Source of the DNA: Aaosphaeria pasadenensis
Lineage: Eukaryota; Ascomycota; Dothideomycetes; Pleosporales
Assembly: GCA_022813625.1 (NCBI GenBank)
Contig: JAKLMB010000012.1
Coordinates: forward strand, 1-64,000
Length of the DNA stretch: 64,000 nt
Direction: 5' to 3'
A program made the position numbers and the translations under genes. Shown in pieces: positions 33,733 to 46,161 of this stretch. The notes beneath the pieces are model-generated. The model had not been told where the DNA came from. It saw only the letters and a program-made list of their open reading frames with translations, and made no database searches. Position 1 is the stretch's first letter; each line of letters begins with the position of its first letter.

Positions 33733-34566
33733 GGCGGATGCTATGAGGAAGTTATCGATTGCGGGGTGGAAGAGCGGCGGATGGTGTTTTTGGTGATGTA
33801 CGAGTAGCTGGAGCTAATACAGGGGTGATGGGTTCATGCCATACCTATTCCGGTAAGATCGGCATGTTGTTATACAGAGGGTTGGCACATCAGGCTGGCC
33901 ACCTGCTAACTTTAATGTATGTTCTGTACCTAAAGTGTCTATTTAAGAGTGTACTATAGCTAGTAAATAATCTTAACTGCATTTAACAAACCTTGCAAAG
34001 GCAGTGTTGTGGACATAAAACACTAGCAGATGGCCAGCCTGGCGTGCTAACACTCTGTTTCGATGCTTCCTGACACAATACAACAACAAGGCTACACAGC
34101 GCACTGCTTGGCCACGTAACTAAGGACCTGTCTATCTACCTCATAAACAATGGGTGTAGATACGCCATTTCTCTATGTCTCGTCGGCTAGGTCTACGAGG
34201 GCTGATTTTGACAAACCTCAATTACACTTAGCAACCAAATCATGGGTTCTCGCGGATGGTGGGTTAGTTGATTCAGTCCGCTCAACTTGCAACCGCATGG
34301 AAATATGGCCGTTCCCCTTGAAGTCTATTTTGTTCACCAGGACAGCATGTAAAGGAACATTCGAATGGTGCAAATTTACAACAAGGATTCGCATATTACA
34401 TGTTCAAGTCAATTAATGCTTGAATATCGCACTTGCATCGTTGCGCACAGGTCATCTACGCCGCGAACACACACAGCACATGTGGATTGTCGAGCGCTTG
34501 CTCATTCGCTTTTGTTTGACACTTTGCTGTTCGAATATTTATCTACGTCGATAGAGTTTCGATATT
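33733..34566. other. Intergenic, no gene recognised
   Basis: 834 bp holding the AP-2 mu promoter and the ArgJ 3' flank. Short frames only. Confidence 0.5.
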
Positions 34567-36026
34567 CTATGTGCGGTAGTCGCCATTGATAGTGACATAT
34601 TCGTGACTAAAATCACAAGTCCAATAGACCGCCTCTTCTCCACTCTCGTTCTCGCTCAGCCGAACCAATATTTCCAGATCCTCTGCCTCAAGAATTTTAC
34701 CCGCCCTCGTCTCATCAACCTGCTCGGGCTCGCCCTTAACAAGCAATTTCAGCTCCTCACTTCCGTCAGTGGGAACGAACGAGACGGAGGTTTCGGTTGG
34801 CACTACGGATGATACTCCCTCCGCGTAGCCAGTGGCACAGAGAATACGACCCCAGTTTGCATCTTTGCCGTACAGGGCGGTCTTGACGAGGGGAGAGCGG
34901 GCGATGGTCGATGCCACGCGCTTGGCGTCGTCATATGAGGCAGCATTTGTGACCCGAATTGTGACGAACTTCGTAGCGCCCTCGCCATCACGGACGACCA
35001 ATTTGGCGAGGTCGATGGCAAAGTCTGTGAGTGTCTTTTGAAGGTGGTTGAAGTCTGGATGTTGAGCCGAGTCGATCGTGGAGCCGCCAGCGGCGCCATT
35101 GGCGAGTATGGCCACAGTGTCATTCGTGGAGGTGTCGCCGTCAATCGAAATACTATTAAACGACTTCGTTATTGCAGATGTCAGGAGGGTCTGGAGCGGT
35201 GCTGGTGCAATAGGTGCATCGGTACAAATTATGCCCAAGAGTGTAGCCATGTTTGGGTGGATCATTCCCGCACCCTTGGTCGTGCCAACAATATGGTATT
35301 CCTCTTGTGATGAAGGCAGTGTGAAGGTGCGAGACAAAAGCTTAGGGAAAGTGTCAGTAGTACAGATCGCCCTCGCCGCAGATAACCAGTGGTCATGGGT
35401 GCCGCCAAGGTTGTAATATGCGGTTGGGACTTTGCTAGTAATCTTATCGATGGGGAGGCTGAAACGATCAGTAAGATGGACTCGATGAAATAATGGAGTG
35501 CATACCGTTGTCCAATGACACCGGTGCTCATGACGATAGTCCTACTACCCTGTCCATCGTCTTCGCCATTACTCTCTTCCTCAAAGCATTTGTCCGTTTG
35601 CAGTCCCATTGCGATCGCATCCTCAATGCCACCCTTGCCGGTAACTGCGTTGGCACAGCCTGAGTTGACAACAACTGCCCGGACTCCATCGCCCTTCCTC
35701 TTCTTCAGTATCTCCCGCGACACAGTGACAGGTGCAGCCTGAAACTTATTTGTAGTAAACACAGCGGCAGCAGAGCATGGCTGGTCGGAAGCGATCAATG
35801 CAAGGTCGTCGAATCGTGTATTGCTTGGTTTCACGCCGACATGTGCGCTTCCAGCTCTGAATCCGAGGGGGTAAGTTCCGGTTGTCGGAACATATTTCCT
35901 CTTCGCTGCGGGGATCGCTCCTTCGCCTGGCGCAGCGTAAGTGCGGATCTGGGGTCGGGTGCGAGCGAAACGTGTGGAGGGAGAGATGCGTGACAGAACG
36001 GAGGGATTGGCTCGTGCAAGTGTCAT
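34567..36026 (-). CDS. ARG7: Glutamate N-acetyltransferase/ornithine acetyltransferase (ArgJ)
   Basis: A predicted 470-residue mitochondrial bifunctional enzyme of arginine synthesis. It moves the acetyl group from N-acetylornithine to glutamate and can make N-acetylglutamate from acetyl-CoA. Exons are 36026-35506 and 35458-34567. The Arg/Ser-rich first 30 residues fit a mitochondrial presequence. GFRAGSAHVGVK, NSGCANAVTG and KGAGMIHPNMATLL are family signatures; the last holds the Ala-Thr autocleavage site that yields alpha and beta chains. DTSTNDT and YGKDANWGRI also match, and the C-terminus ends with the expected HEYVTINGDYRT. The length is normal. Confidence 0.97.
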
Positions 36027-38780
36027 TGTGCTGCATGATAATTAGTAAAATCCTTACAATGGACGAATCTTGCTGGTATGCCTCAGATATGCCTCGTTCT
36101 GCGGTATATCGCACTATTTTGGAGCGCTAAAGAGCTGCAATGACGCAGTAGTGCTGGGAGAATGAACGTGGCGTAGTTGTTCGTGTGTGGCCACGATTTG
36201 GGAGGTAAAGGATATTATATAGTCATGGCCTTTATACTTACAAGATATGGTGACTCCGGTAGAGGCTTGACTCATTCAATTGAGGGATATCCGCTCCGCC
36301 TCGCAAATGTTAGTAGAGGTCAAGTCAACAAGTGCGGAGGTCGTAGGAATTTCGGTGGAGACGATAAAGTAAAGCTCGCCGCTATCGCAGCCGCGCGCGC
36401 TTTCCTGGAGTGGACTAGCGGCATTTCTGACTCTTGTAACACGTCCACGGGATTGTTGCAAGTTCGCTATTACAATCTGAAATTGCTGTAGACCAATTCA
36501 ATGTGAATACGAATTGCTTGTTGTTTATTGTCATTGTTGCAGTGAATATCTTATATACACCCGGAATTGTGGAAAGTGACTCATGTTGTATGACAATAGT
36601 CTTGCAGATATGAACGCTCAAAACATTCAATATGTATATTTTACCAAATTTAACAGCAAATGCGAATACAATCGCACACACATAGGCACCATGACACAGA
36701 ATGATCAAGACTCGCATCTTTGCCCAAAAATCTCGCAATGTTTGGTTTCCTAGTCGACACTTACAACTAACAACCTATTAAAACGAGAGGTGCCTGCCAA
36801 TCGCTCTGGCCTATCTGCCATTGAAAGAAAAAGAGAACCAGGAAAACAACAATAATAACGTATGGCGCAATAGAAAATAAGATCATGAATGGTCGTTACT
36901 GTATGCCTGTATAATTCCTTCCAAATTTTGCGTAATGAAAAAGGGGAGAAACGTTGATGTAAATGCAGTATGAACTTATGAATAGAGGGTGCGCATCTGT
37001 CCGTTTTGGTATGAGAAGATCGCTAGCGCTGAATCTCTAAGGAATGTTCTTTCTTGACAGTTGCAGGAGAAGTGGACGTATTGGTGATGGGCTTTTGAGC
37101 TTCAGATGCAAGTGCCGGCGTAGGAGTTGTCGATCGTGAATAGTGGAGATGTCCAGATATCGAATCAGCTGATTGGGCACTGTTAAGAATATTGAATCAG
37201 CGACTGAACAAACATTGTGTCCATGGCTCATCCAGTAAGGAGTTGGACGTTTGAATGGCCACCAATAGTCTGTTGAATGCGTGGAATCTGTAGAGGTAGG
37301 GCAGAGCTGCGTCCTTATCAAATTATCAATACGGATTCCTTTCGGGGTTAGACCTGCTGAAGACTAGGCAAAGAGTGGAATTTTCGATGACCGAAACAAA
37401 TTGATTCTGTACAAGCCGAATGGCGAGTCGGGCTGGTTAAGTACATTATGGCGCTCGCAAGAGTCTGTCCTGTCTGAACGTAACGGCGGAAGATTGGATT
37501 GAATCCCGAGCATGTGGTATGTGGTGATAAAAAGGAGATCTAGGAATGAAAAAGGAAGAAAAGAAGAAAGAATGGGCACCCATCCTTCCCTTCAAGAACT
37601 TTTCGGACTCAAGCAATGGCACGGCGAAACTCCCACATCTCGGCATATCCTGGTGGCAGGTCGAAGCTCCTATCACCCAATGGGCGGCAACATACGGCGA
37701 CCTTTGCTTGTTAAATACTGCCTGTTAGGCATCCTTTATGGAAAACCATCCCTCCTAAGGAGAGTCGCCAATTCCTTGCGGCTACAAGCTGCGCGTTACA
37801 CTAAGCCTCATGCTCGGGAATGTTGTTCGTTGAACCAGAAGGTGTTCCCAGGGTTTAGGAGTAAAGGCCTTAGGCAACCATTTGGCTAGTGAGCTCCAGG
37901 CTGCGGAAGAAACGAAGTTCAAGTCCATCCTTTCATGTGGTCTCCTGGTGAAGGCATAATCCGGGTGAAATGGTTCCGTGACAAATAATGAAAGGTGTTC
38001 CGAGACCACTAGGGGTTAGGCTCCCCTGCCACAAGTCCCAAGTTGTTCGCCATCCCTAGTTAACATTGGCTCCTGAAGTATGTTCCGAGGACCAGCGGGG
38101 ATGATATATCTGGTGTCGATGTATGCATGGGATTTCTGGTATTTGTTGCAACTTGGAATGGGCCCAGCGCCTAGGTCAGCCTCAATGTTCCCTCGCCTAG
38201 AGCAGCGCATTGCACGGTCCCCAGTAGTAATGTGGCTGTCCAGTTTAACAACGGGCATTGACAGGTCCAAAATGTGTAGGAAGAAGATCCAGGAGGGTAT
38301 ATCATCAGAACTTGCCCATTAAGATTGGGCCATCCATAGGCAGTCCTTGTCGATCCTTTGAATAGGTTACTCTCAGCACTTTTGCAGACAGCACTTGAGC
38401 TATCGTGCTCCATGCTCCGTATAGATGGTACTACTCGTTGAAGATTAGCTCTAACAAAGCAAGCGCGAGCCAATGGGATCTTATTTCACCTTGAAGTCCC
38501 CACGAAGGAGCGGCGCATCTTCGTGTTTCTGTATCGGATGCTGGAAGGTCAATCTGAAAGCTACTAGGTCTAGTATTACAAGCAAGTGTCATGAAAGGTA
38601 AGACTCATGGCAGCATCAATTAGTATTAAATCCCTCCTTATGGCTTTAGGCTCCGTTCGAGTTCTGCGGTTGAGTAATAATAGGTGTGTACACCGAAAGG
38701 AAAGGTCCAGCCCAGGCAATGAACTAAATAGCTTGAACTCATGAAGGGGCGCGCTCAAGGGTGTTTTTTGGTACGTGGGC
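36027..38780. other. Intergenic, no gene recognised
   Basis: 2.75 kb without a gene that could be supported. Frames at 36177-36491, 37446-37676 and 38171-38473 are short, lack recognisable motifs and show no joinable exons. Confidence 0.5.
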
Positions 38781-40093
38781 CTAAGTGGTCCGAAAAGAGG
38801 AGTTAAGAGATCTCTTGCCTTGAGCTGGACTGAACTGGGCCAAAGGGGGTCCATTGTGGTACGGAGGAACGGAGTCATCTATCCAAGGGCTGAACGTTCC
38901 TGTCATGAGTCCTGGATCAGGGTTATGCATGGAAACAGGATAATCCAATGGAACTTCCGGTGGAGAACCATGAATAGGGCCTTGGAAGACAGATTGCGTA
39001 CTATTTTCGTACATGCCAAGGTTCCATTGTGGAGAGATTCCAGATGCTAGTGGTACGTACATTGATTGGGAGTCATTCATTTCCCGAATCCATCCCGTCT
39101 CGACTGACGCAATGGTAGGTGTGTGACCTTGACTAGGTTGATTCTCTACACCGCTGTGCTTGATTCCTAATGAAGAATCCCGCGTAGTATGAGTCTGCCC
39201 ATTGACACCCACAACTTGCAGGTCATCCTTTGGCCTCTTTCGGGCTTCATCTTGGTTCCGGAATGCGGGAGAAGATCGTCTGCTTCGTTTAAGTCATTGA
39301 TCCAGTGCAATGGCGTGAGATATTGACATACTTTCTGGTCCCTTCGCAGGTCTCATTGTCCAGATTGATGTGCTTGGCCATGTCCGTGAGGTGAGTACAC
39401 TGTAAGATGTGAGACCATGCTCTAAAGGATGAAAGAGAAACGATAATCGTTGACTACTTTTGCCTTGTTCCTTTTACACTTATCACAGGCTCCCAGCTTT
39501 CTTGTCAATTTGTATTCTTTGCGCTCTTTGGGGGTCATTCTTCTCTTTGTTTTCATCTTAACCGGTTTACCGTCATATTGATTGAAGAGGATTATGCTCG
39601 CAGGTTGTTGGCTTGCAGTTGGAGACGGCACTGTCGTATTTCCAGTAGCTGCATTCTTTTGTCTGTTCTGCTCTTCGACCCGTGGTGATCCGATCGCTGA
39701 GACTACTGGAGAGTCATGCGAATTTGGACTAAACTCGGAAGAAACCTCACGATAACTACGGGACTGACTGATCGGAGTTGTCGCAAAACCACTCTCGTTT
39801 GACTCGAGATGAGATAGCTTCTGGTCTTCGAGCCGCATATCTTCCAATTCTTTTTGGAGATACTTAATCGCTGCCATGTGCTTCCGCTGCCTGAGGTTCT
39901 GGCCTTCAGGAAATTGCAGTCTCAGTTGATCGGCAAGCCTATCCGAACCCACACGATGTCGAAACTTCAATCCATTCCATGGTGAAGTATGGTCGTTGGT
40001 GTCTGCATAACGGTCGATGACATCTAGAATAGACTGACCCTCCTGATCATGGGCCATGTTGGGGGTACTAGGTGGAGTGAGTTCGATCTGCAT
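38781..40093 (-). CDS. Hypothetical protein with zinc-cluster-like C-x2-C motif
   Basis: A predicted 400-residue protein with exons 40093-39458, 39399-39332 and 39279-38781. The N-terminal half is charged and includes a possible coiled coil (HMAAIKYLQKELEDMRLEDQ). A basic stretch RRMTPKERKEYKLTRKLG leads into GACDKCKRNKAKCTHL, where C-x2-C-x6-C-T-H is assembled across the first intron. This resembles a half Zn2Cys6 cluster and appears in uncharacterised ascomycete proteins, so DNA binding is plausible but unproven. The C-terminal third is Pro/Ser/Gln-rich and low in structure. I do not recognise a characterised homologue. The second and third exon junctions are supported by frame only. Confidence 0.72.
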
Positions 40094-41359
40094 GTGGATG
40101 GAATATGGGCATTGTCGAGAGATGGATAACGGGTCTTTGGCCAGTAACTGAGTCTCGCCCTGGTCAGCAAACAGGAACGTGCAAAGGAATTAGTTTCACA
40201 CAAGACATATGAGGGATGCGTGAAACTCTGAATAATATCCTCTCTCGAGAAGATATTGAACAGACGCATGCAATGTGTAGCATGAACTACAAGAGCTTAT
40301 GGAGCACAATGACCTACGATCTTTGTTGGATAGGAAGCAGAACTACGTACACAACTGTCTAGCCAGTCCAAGTAATGCCTTAATCGAACGCTGAAATTGG
40401 TCTTAGGGTATACGAAGCAACAATAGAGTAAAGATGAACTCGGCGGGGAAGTGGGCTACGGTCTACACAAATACAACACCGTACAGATGGCCATGCAAAC
40501 CCCGGCGACACGGGTAACTGCTTCAGCATGCACTCAGCTCGAAAGAGTGCTACCCCGAAACTTACGGCGTCCCGAAATGGTAAGAGATCTAAAAGAGATA
40601 CCTATCAACTAGGCTGAACATGAACACTTTAGAATGAGGTACGGTGTCCCCTCGTGGGCTAACGCGGAGTTGGTACAGGCATGTTGGAGTGCGGGACGAC
40701 CATTTGGCGATGCTGATTGGCGACTCCTGGTACATGTATCATGGGCACCTGGGAGACCAAGATCGAGATAATTCGCGTCGTTCTGAAGGACCACGCGACA
40801 CGTATACCCGGTTCCTGTATCCCATGTCGAGGCGCAGACGACGCAGACGATTGGCGATGGGTGGGACGTGGTAATCAGCCTGGGCTGGCTGTTGGGCCCC
40901 ACCACAGGAACCTTGGGCATAGTTGCATGGTAAGCAGTCGATAATGGTGACGATTTTACAGTTCAGATGCGCATTTGAGTGTATGGCACATCAAGTCAAC
41001 CAACCGAGTCTCTGCTACTAGGCCGCCTGCTCTTCTTCCCGAATTCCGTGGCTTCATCGCGGTTCCCCTCTGTTGATTGCACGGGCTAGCTTGGTATATA
41101 CCCTGCTCTAATCCCTACACCGTAAGCTGGCAACTGCGTTGTCCACGCATCAGAGGTCAATGGCTGAGCGGGTATGGCGAATGATACTTGTAATATGATG
41201 GCAGATACATACGGGACATAGTGAAGGGATGTCTAGGTAGCCGTTGACTCTGCAATGGGTAGGAGTGGAAAGTATGCCAAGGAGCTTCTCCCAATCGGGA
41301 GACCGTGATGAGACAGTCCTCCTACGATGAGAACTACTTTCACGGAATCCAGCAGACTT
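40094..41359. other. Intergenic, no gene recognised
   Basis: 1.27 kb upstream of the zinc-motif gene and downstream of the amidase. Short frames only. Confidence 0.5.
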
Positions 41360-42988
41360 TCAACACGGTAAACTGATTCTATGAGTGATGTACTCGAGAA
41401 TCTTTAGAACCTTTTCATCCTCGAACCGTCTTCCAACCAGCTGCAAGCTAATTGGCAACCCATGGAATTCCTGAGGATCGTATAGCTTTGAATTAGCCTC
41501 GTCAAGGTCACTGAGGAATTTTCCTCTCCCTTCAGGTTTATCGACCTCCTTGTTTACCTTGGTCACCGGAAATACAGCGCCTGGATAATCAAGAAGATTC
41601 CATTGGCTGGTATACCACCAATATTTGGCGGTGTTATGCTTTGGTGCTACTCCAGGCCCAACTGGACAGAGAATGGCATCGACATCAAGGTTGTTCCAAT
41701 GGATGGCGTATTCCTTGCGATAAGCCTCACGCTCCTCGAGCCAATAGATTAGTTCGCCAACTGTAAGCTTCTGAACACATGGATTCTCCTTAAGCATCCA
41801 AGTAGAGAGCGGTCGCCAGGGTTCACCGGCAGAATCGATGGTTTCAGTATCATACTCACCTCCGTCAGTATAGTACAGAGACGCCAATATGGCCCAGGCC
41901 TCATCGTGTAACCGAGCTGGGAAGTCGATCACTTCGACGTTAATCCCTCGGAGCTGGTCTGCCACCTGGCGCAGTGCACGAGTGATTGGTGGGTGAGGTT
42001 TGACCACATCGTCATGCCACAAAACTCCAATCTTGAGCTTTTCTGTAAGAATAATATCCCTCCACGGTAGCGGTATCAACGCAGGCTCTGTTCGCCAGGG
42101 TTCTGCATCGATGATGGTCTTCATGAAAAGGTGCAGACCAGACACCGTAGTAGACAAGGGTCCTAGAACAGACTCCACGGTATCGGCGCCTGCCATCATA
42201 TATCCCCATCCGTCCGTGGGGATTCGGAAAGCTGTGGGCTTAAACCCATATATCCCACAGTTGGCAGCGGGACTGCGAATACTACCGCCCACATCGCTGC
42301 CTATGCCAAGACATGACCCGTGAAGTGCAACGAGTGCACCTTCGCCTCCTGACGAGCCGCCTGAAGTGAGATTGACATTGTACGGATTGACCGTGACTCC
42401 ATAAAGGTTCGAATCTGTTTCTAGGTGCATCATGGTCTGTGGGATTGTCGTTCGGCAATGAAACACCGCGCCAGCAACATTCAACAGCTGCAAAATATGG
42501 GCATCCTCCTTAGCGATATTGTCCCAGAGACCAATGTATCCTGTGGAGCATCTCAAGCCTTTGAAACCAATATGCTCCTTCACGCTGATAGGGAGGCCAT
42601 GTAGCGGCCCGATCGGTTTGCCATGTTCCTTGAGATAGACGTCGAGCTCTCCTGCTCGTTGCAAGGCCAATCTAGGAAGCAGTTCCGTAAGGCAGTTCAC
42701 CAGTCCCTGTGACACGGCTGCGCGCTGAAGATAAGCCTTGGTCACAGTTACAGCAGAGAGGTGTCCCGATGCGAGGGAGTCCAGTAGCCTGTCAGGAGGC
42801 AAGTCGGTTATGGAGATTGTGGTCTCGTCCAGTAATCTTTGTGGCAATGAAGTCACATCTTTTGGAAGTTTTTCTGGGAGGTCCGGTACAGATGGAGAAA
42901 GCTCAGCAATGGTCGAGTCACGATGAGCTTGGGCTTCACTGGCGATGGCCTGCCAGCTTCTCTTACTGGGAGGCTTCTTTGGTGGCAT
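41360..42988 (-). CDS. Amidase, acetamidase (amdS)-like
   Basis: An intronless 542-residue amidase-signature enzyme that hydrolyses an amide to acid and ammonia. The frame opens from a GTG at 43015, but the first ATG is 42988 (MPPKKPPSKRSW). The Ser-cisSer-Lys triad is visible in PLHGLPISVKEH (Lys), TSGGSSGGEGALV (Ser-cis) and GIGSDVGGSIRSPA (nucleophile Ser). The tail EFHGLPISLQLVGRRFEDEKVL is typical. Overall layout, including PLPWRD and the conserved NLLDYPGAVFPVT, follows fungal general amidases/AmdS. It is probably cytosolic and used in nitrogen scavenging. The exact substrate is unknown. Confidence 0.93.
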   Translation of the reverse strand: MPPKKPPSKRSWQAIASEAQAHRDSTIAELSPSVPDLPEKLPKDVTSLPQRLLDETTISITDLPPDRLLDSLASGHLSAVTVTKAYLQRAAVSQGLVNCLTELLPRLALQRAGELDVYLKEHGKPIGPLHGLPISVKEHIGFKGLRCSTGYIGLWDNIAKEDAHILQLLNVAGAVFHCRTTIPQTMMHLETDSNLYGVTVNPYNVNLTSGGSSGGEGALVALHGSCLGIGSDVGGSIRSPAANCGIYGFKPTAFRIPTDGWGYMMAGADTVESVLGPLSTTVSGLHLFMKTIIDAEPWRTEPALIPLPWRDIILTEKLKIGVLWHDDVVKPHPPITRALRQVADQLRGINVEVIDFPARLHDEAWAILASLYYTDGGEYDTETIDSAGEPWRPLSTWMLKENPCVQKLTVGELIYWLEEREAYRKEYAIHWNNLDVDAILCPVGPGVAPKHNTAKYWWYTSQWNLLDYPGAVFPVTKVNKEVDKPEGRGKFLSDLDEANSKLYDPQEFHGLPISLQLVGRRFEDEKVLKILEYITHRISLPC

Positions 42989-43561
42989 CTTCAATAATGC
43001 ATAAAACACTGTCACAGCCGCAGCTAAATCTCGCTCGTGGAGTGGTGATGATCGGTCTGCCTTGGTGTTTGCTAGAGTGATGGGAGATGATCCAGGCAGA
43101 GGTCAGATCAAGACAGCACTTCACATGGTGGGGGTAGGTGTTTAGAAACCAAAGCGGCTAGTTAATAGGCTGTGACCCTTCGGCGAATCCGGCAGCAACA
43201 TGATAGGTAGTGTATTACAGCAATGATGGGAAATTTCTGAGATGGGTAGATACCTACAACTTGACTTGGTACATAGGGATTTTACTACCTACATTAGGTA
43301 GGCATTATTGGCGCTCTTGACTCGTGGTTGATGGAAAGGGAGAAGATCAACTCTGTTCGGCTTATCGATATCGGAGCGCAATTACATTTTCCCGCTATTG
43401 GCTTGTGAATGTTTTGGTCGAGCCTTTTGCAGAAACCATCGTCAAACTCGTCAGAACAACAAATCGCAATACCAAAGCGCAGAGCCGATTTCTTTTCCTT
43501 CCATTATCTCTTTGACAAACTTGGGTACGTTAGAGTGCCACATTAGTGTACACTAGAGCCA
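42989..43561. other. Divergent promoter region (amidase / helicase)
   Basis: 573 bp between divergent genes. It contains several ACCTA/TAGGT motifs (about 43245-43305) and no gene. Confidence 0.5.
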
Positions 43562-45572
43562 ATGAATATTTTGTTTCGACATAGCATTCTTCAGTCTAGC
43601 TCACTGAAACATTATTCTGCTACCTCTATCACAAGCTGCCTTCACCGTCCTTCTCTACTCGCTACTCATTTGCCCACGCTGTTCATTCACTCACACTCAT
43701 CAGCTTCCACTTATAACCCTCAGCCCATAGATCTTATGAGCATGCCTCCGCCTCCCAAGAATAAACAGGGCCAGTCAGGTCGGAGAAGGCATCCTTACGG
43801 GAAAAAGAAGCCCGCGAACGACGCAAATTCCACGACCCCTGCCCAGCAACCCAGGCTATCGAATGACAACAACGATGCGGTGCCCCAGCCGGAAGTTATC
43901 GATGTAAAAGGACTTTATGGAAATTCTGCTAGCGGTGGTGAAGCTCGGCCGTTCTCAAGCTTGGGCAGGACATTGGATCAGTCATTGCTGAATGGCTTGA
44001 ATAGAATGGGATTTGAGTAAGCCGATCTTTCCATGCAAAATTTGATTGGGGACATCTATATTCCTCGAAGCTGCTTCCCCTGTTCTGCGTGCCTGTCAGG
44101 CTACACACAAGTGAACCCCGGAAGAAGTGGATGGGATTTGACTGCTCAAGGTGTCACGAGCATCATGTACCCTTTAAGTTTTGCTAATACTTCTCACTAG
44201 ATACATGTCCCCTGTTCAGCAAAAGGTACTCACGGAGCTTCCTTCGCTATCGTCCGATTGTCTCGTGCAGGCAAAGACCGGCACGGGCAAAACGGCCGCT
44301 TTCCTACTCCCAGCCATCCAAAACTTACTGAACGGGAACCAACCCAGGAGGGGGAAAGTCGGTATCCTTGCTATATGCCCTACCCGAGAGTTGGCCCTCC
44401 AGATAGCTAAAGAGTGCGAGGGTATTACCGCATGCATGAACAAGAGGATAGAGTGCCATACCGCCTTCGGGGGAACATCGAGAGCCAGTGCCCTTTCGAA
44501 GTTTTTGAGAGGAGATCCCACTGTGCTCGTTGCAACGCCAGGTAGATTAGACGACATTCTTGGCGAAGAAGAGGTTCGCGAGCGTTTTGATGAGCTCAAG
44601 ACTGTCGTTCTCGATGAAGCCGACCGCATGCTTGATCAAGGCTTCGCTCCGGCCATATACAAGATCCTCAAGCATCTTCCACCGAAACAAATTGCAGGAT
44701 GGCAGGGCATGTGCTTCTCTGCAACGTTGCCTGAGAAGGTCAATGACGTGGTTAAATGTGTGCTCTTCCCAGGTTATACATACCTCTCCACAGTCGATCC
44801 CAACGAAGCGCCAACAGTCGATCGTGTTCCGCAGTACTCCATTCTCGTGCCTACCGCTAAGGAAACATTTACGGCGCTCTATGCACTTTTGGAAGCCGAG
44901 TATAACCAGTCTCCCTCCGACTTCAAAGTCATCGTTTTCGGCACCACAGCTAATGGGGTGGGTCTGCTATATGATCTGTTCAAAGCCGCGCTGCCTCAAT
45001 TCAAGCTCTATGAACTCCATAGCCGCATGAGCCAAGGCTACCGCACGCGCACATCCAACGAGTTCAAAGAGGCCGCGAGCGGGATTCTGTTCGCTTCGGA
45101 TGTAGTCGGCAGAGGAATGGATTTCCCCAACGTCGGCCTCGTCATCCAAGTCGATCTTCCCTCCTCCCAAGAACAGTACATTCATCGGGTGGGCCGAACC
45201 GCGCGAGCCGGTCGCGACGGGCGTGCAGTTACCATCTTATTCGATAACGAGGCTTTCTTCATCAAGACGAACCCTTCCCTGCCAATCAAGCCGTATCCTA
45301 CCGCACTCAACACCACACAGTATCAGGGCAAGCTTGACGCAGCCTTCGCGCAAATCGACGAAGAGGCTAAGGCGAAAGCTTATCAGGCCTTCTTGGGTTA
45401 CAACAAGACGTATATGAAGAAATTGCGCCTGGATGCAAAGGGTCTGGTACAGATCGCCAACGAATACGCATTTGCCATGGGTTGTCCCGAGCCGCCGATG
45501 ATCGAAAGGAAGGTTGTTGGAAAGATGGGATTGAAAGGTGTTCCCGGACTCAACATCGGCACGAGGAAGTAG
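43562..45572 (+). CDS. MSS116: DEAD-box ATP-dependent RNA helicase (MSS116-like)
   Basis: A predicted 608-residue helicase with exons 43562-44016 and 44201-45572; the 184-bp intron is long for this region. The Ser/His/Leu-rich N-terminus of about 50 residues fits mitochondrial import. Motifs in order: SPVQQKVL (Q-motif region), AKTGTGKT (I), PTRELALQ (Ia), TPGR (Ib), DEAD (II), SAT (III), FASDVVGRGMDFP (V) and HRVGRTARAGR (VI). The C-terminal extension is like fungal mitochondrial MSS116 proteins, which assist group I/II intron splicing and translation. Assignment to MSS116 rather than another mitochondrial DEAD protein is by overall resemblance. Confidence 0.9.
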
Positions 45573-46161
45573 AGCCACCGGTTGTTGATTGAGCTGGATA
45601 GGTGGTGAAAATGGGCGTTCGAAGTAACACGGAGTTAGCAGCCATTCCCAGAGAACCAGGATACCCCATACATATAACATAGACATACATAGATGAAGAC
45701 TTCTCATGCATACATCCATTGCTTTTACATGTACATTGTAGAAGATATTGAATTGAATTGCGCTCGATAGCTAAATGCTTACGTACCGTACAAGACGGTA
45801 CAATGGGTACTAAAAAGGAAACTATCCGCCGTGGGACATGTCGAACCATCATTCAAGGAGTCCTGCCATCGCCGAAGGGTATATGTAGTGTACAGTGTGT
45901 TGTTCCAAAGCCCAGACTCCGTCCTCCGATGAGGGTACTCAAAATCCCTCAGTACAGAATGCGCCAAATCAAGTGAGTATCTTGTATCGATAACAAGGGC
46001 TGAAGTGGAAAGTTAAAGAAAAATTTGCGATCGACTCCGACTGCCGTCATGCGTCTCGTCGAGAGACTCTGCTGTAATCTCGTCGTACTCATACTGAGAA
46101 ATTAGAAATGTTCAATCGCTGGACCGGATCTCACGCAGCCCAGCTAACGTGTGTCTGGTCT
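45573..46161. other. Convergent intergenic region
   Basis: 589 bp between the helicase and the membrane-protein gene ends. Nothing was recognised. Confidence 0.5.
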
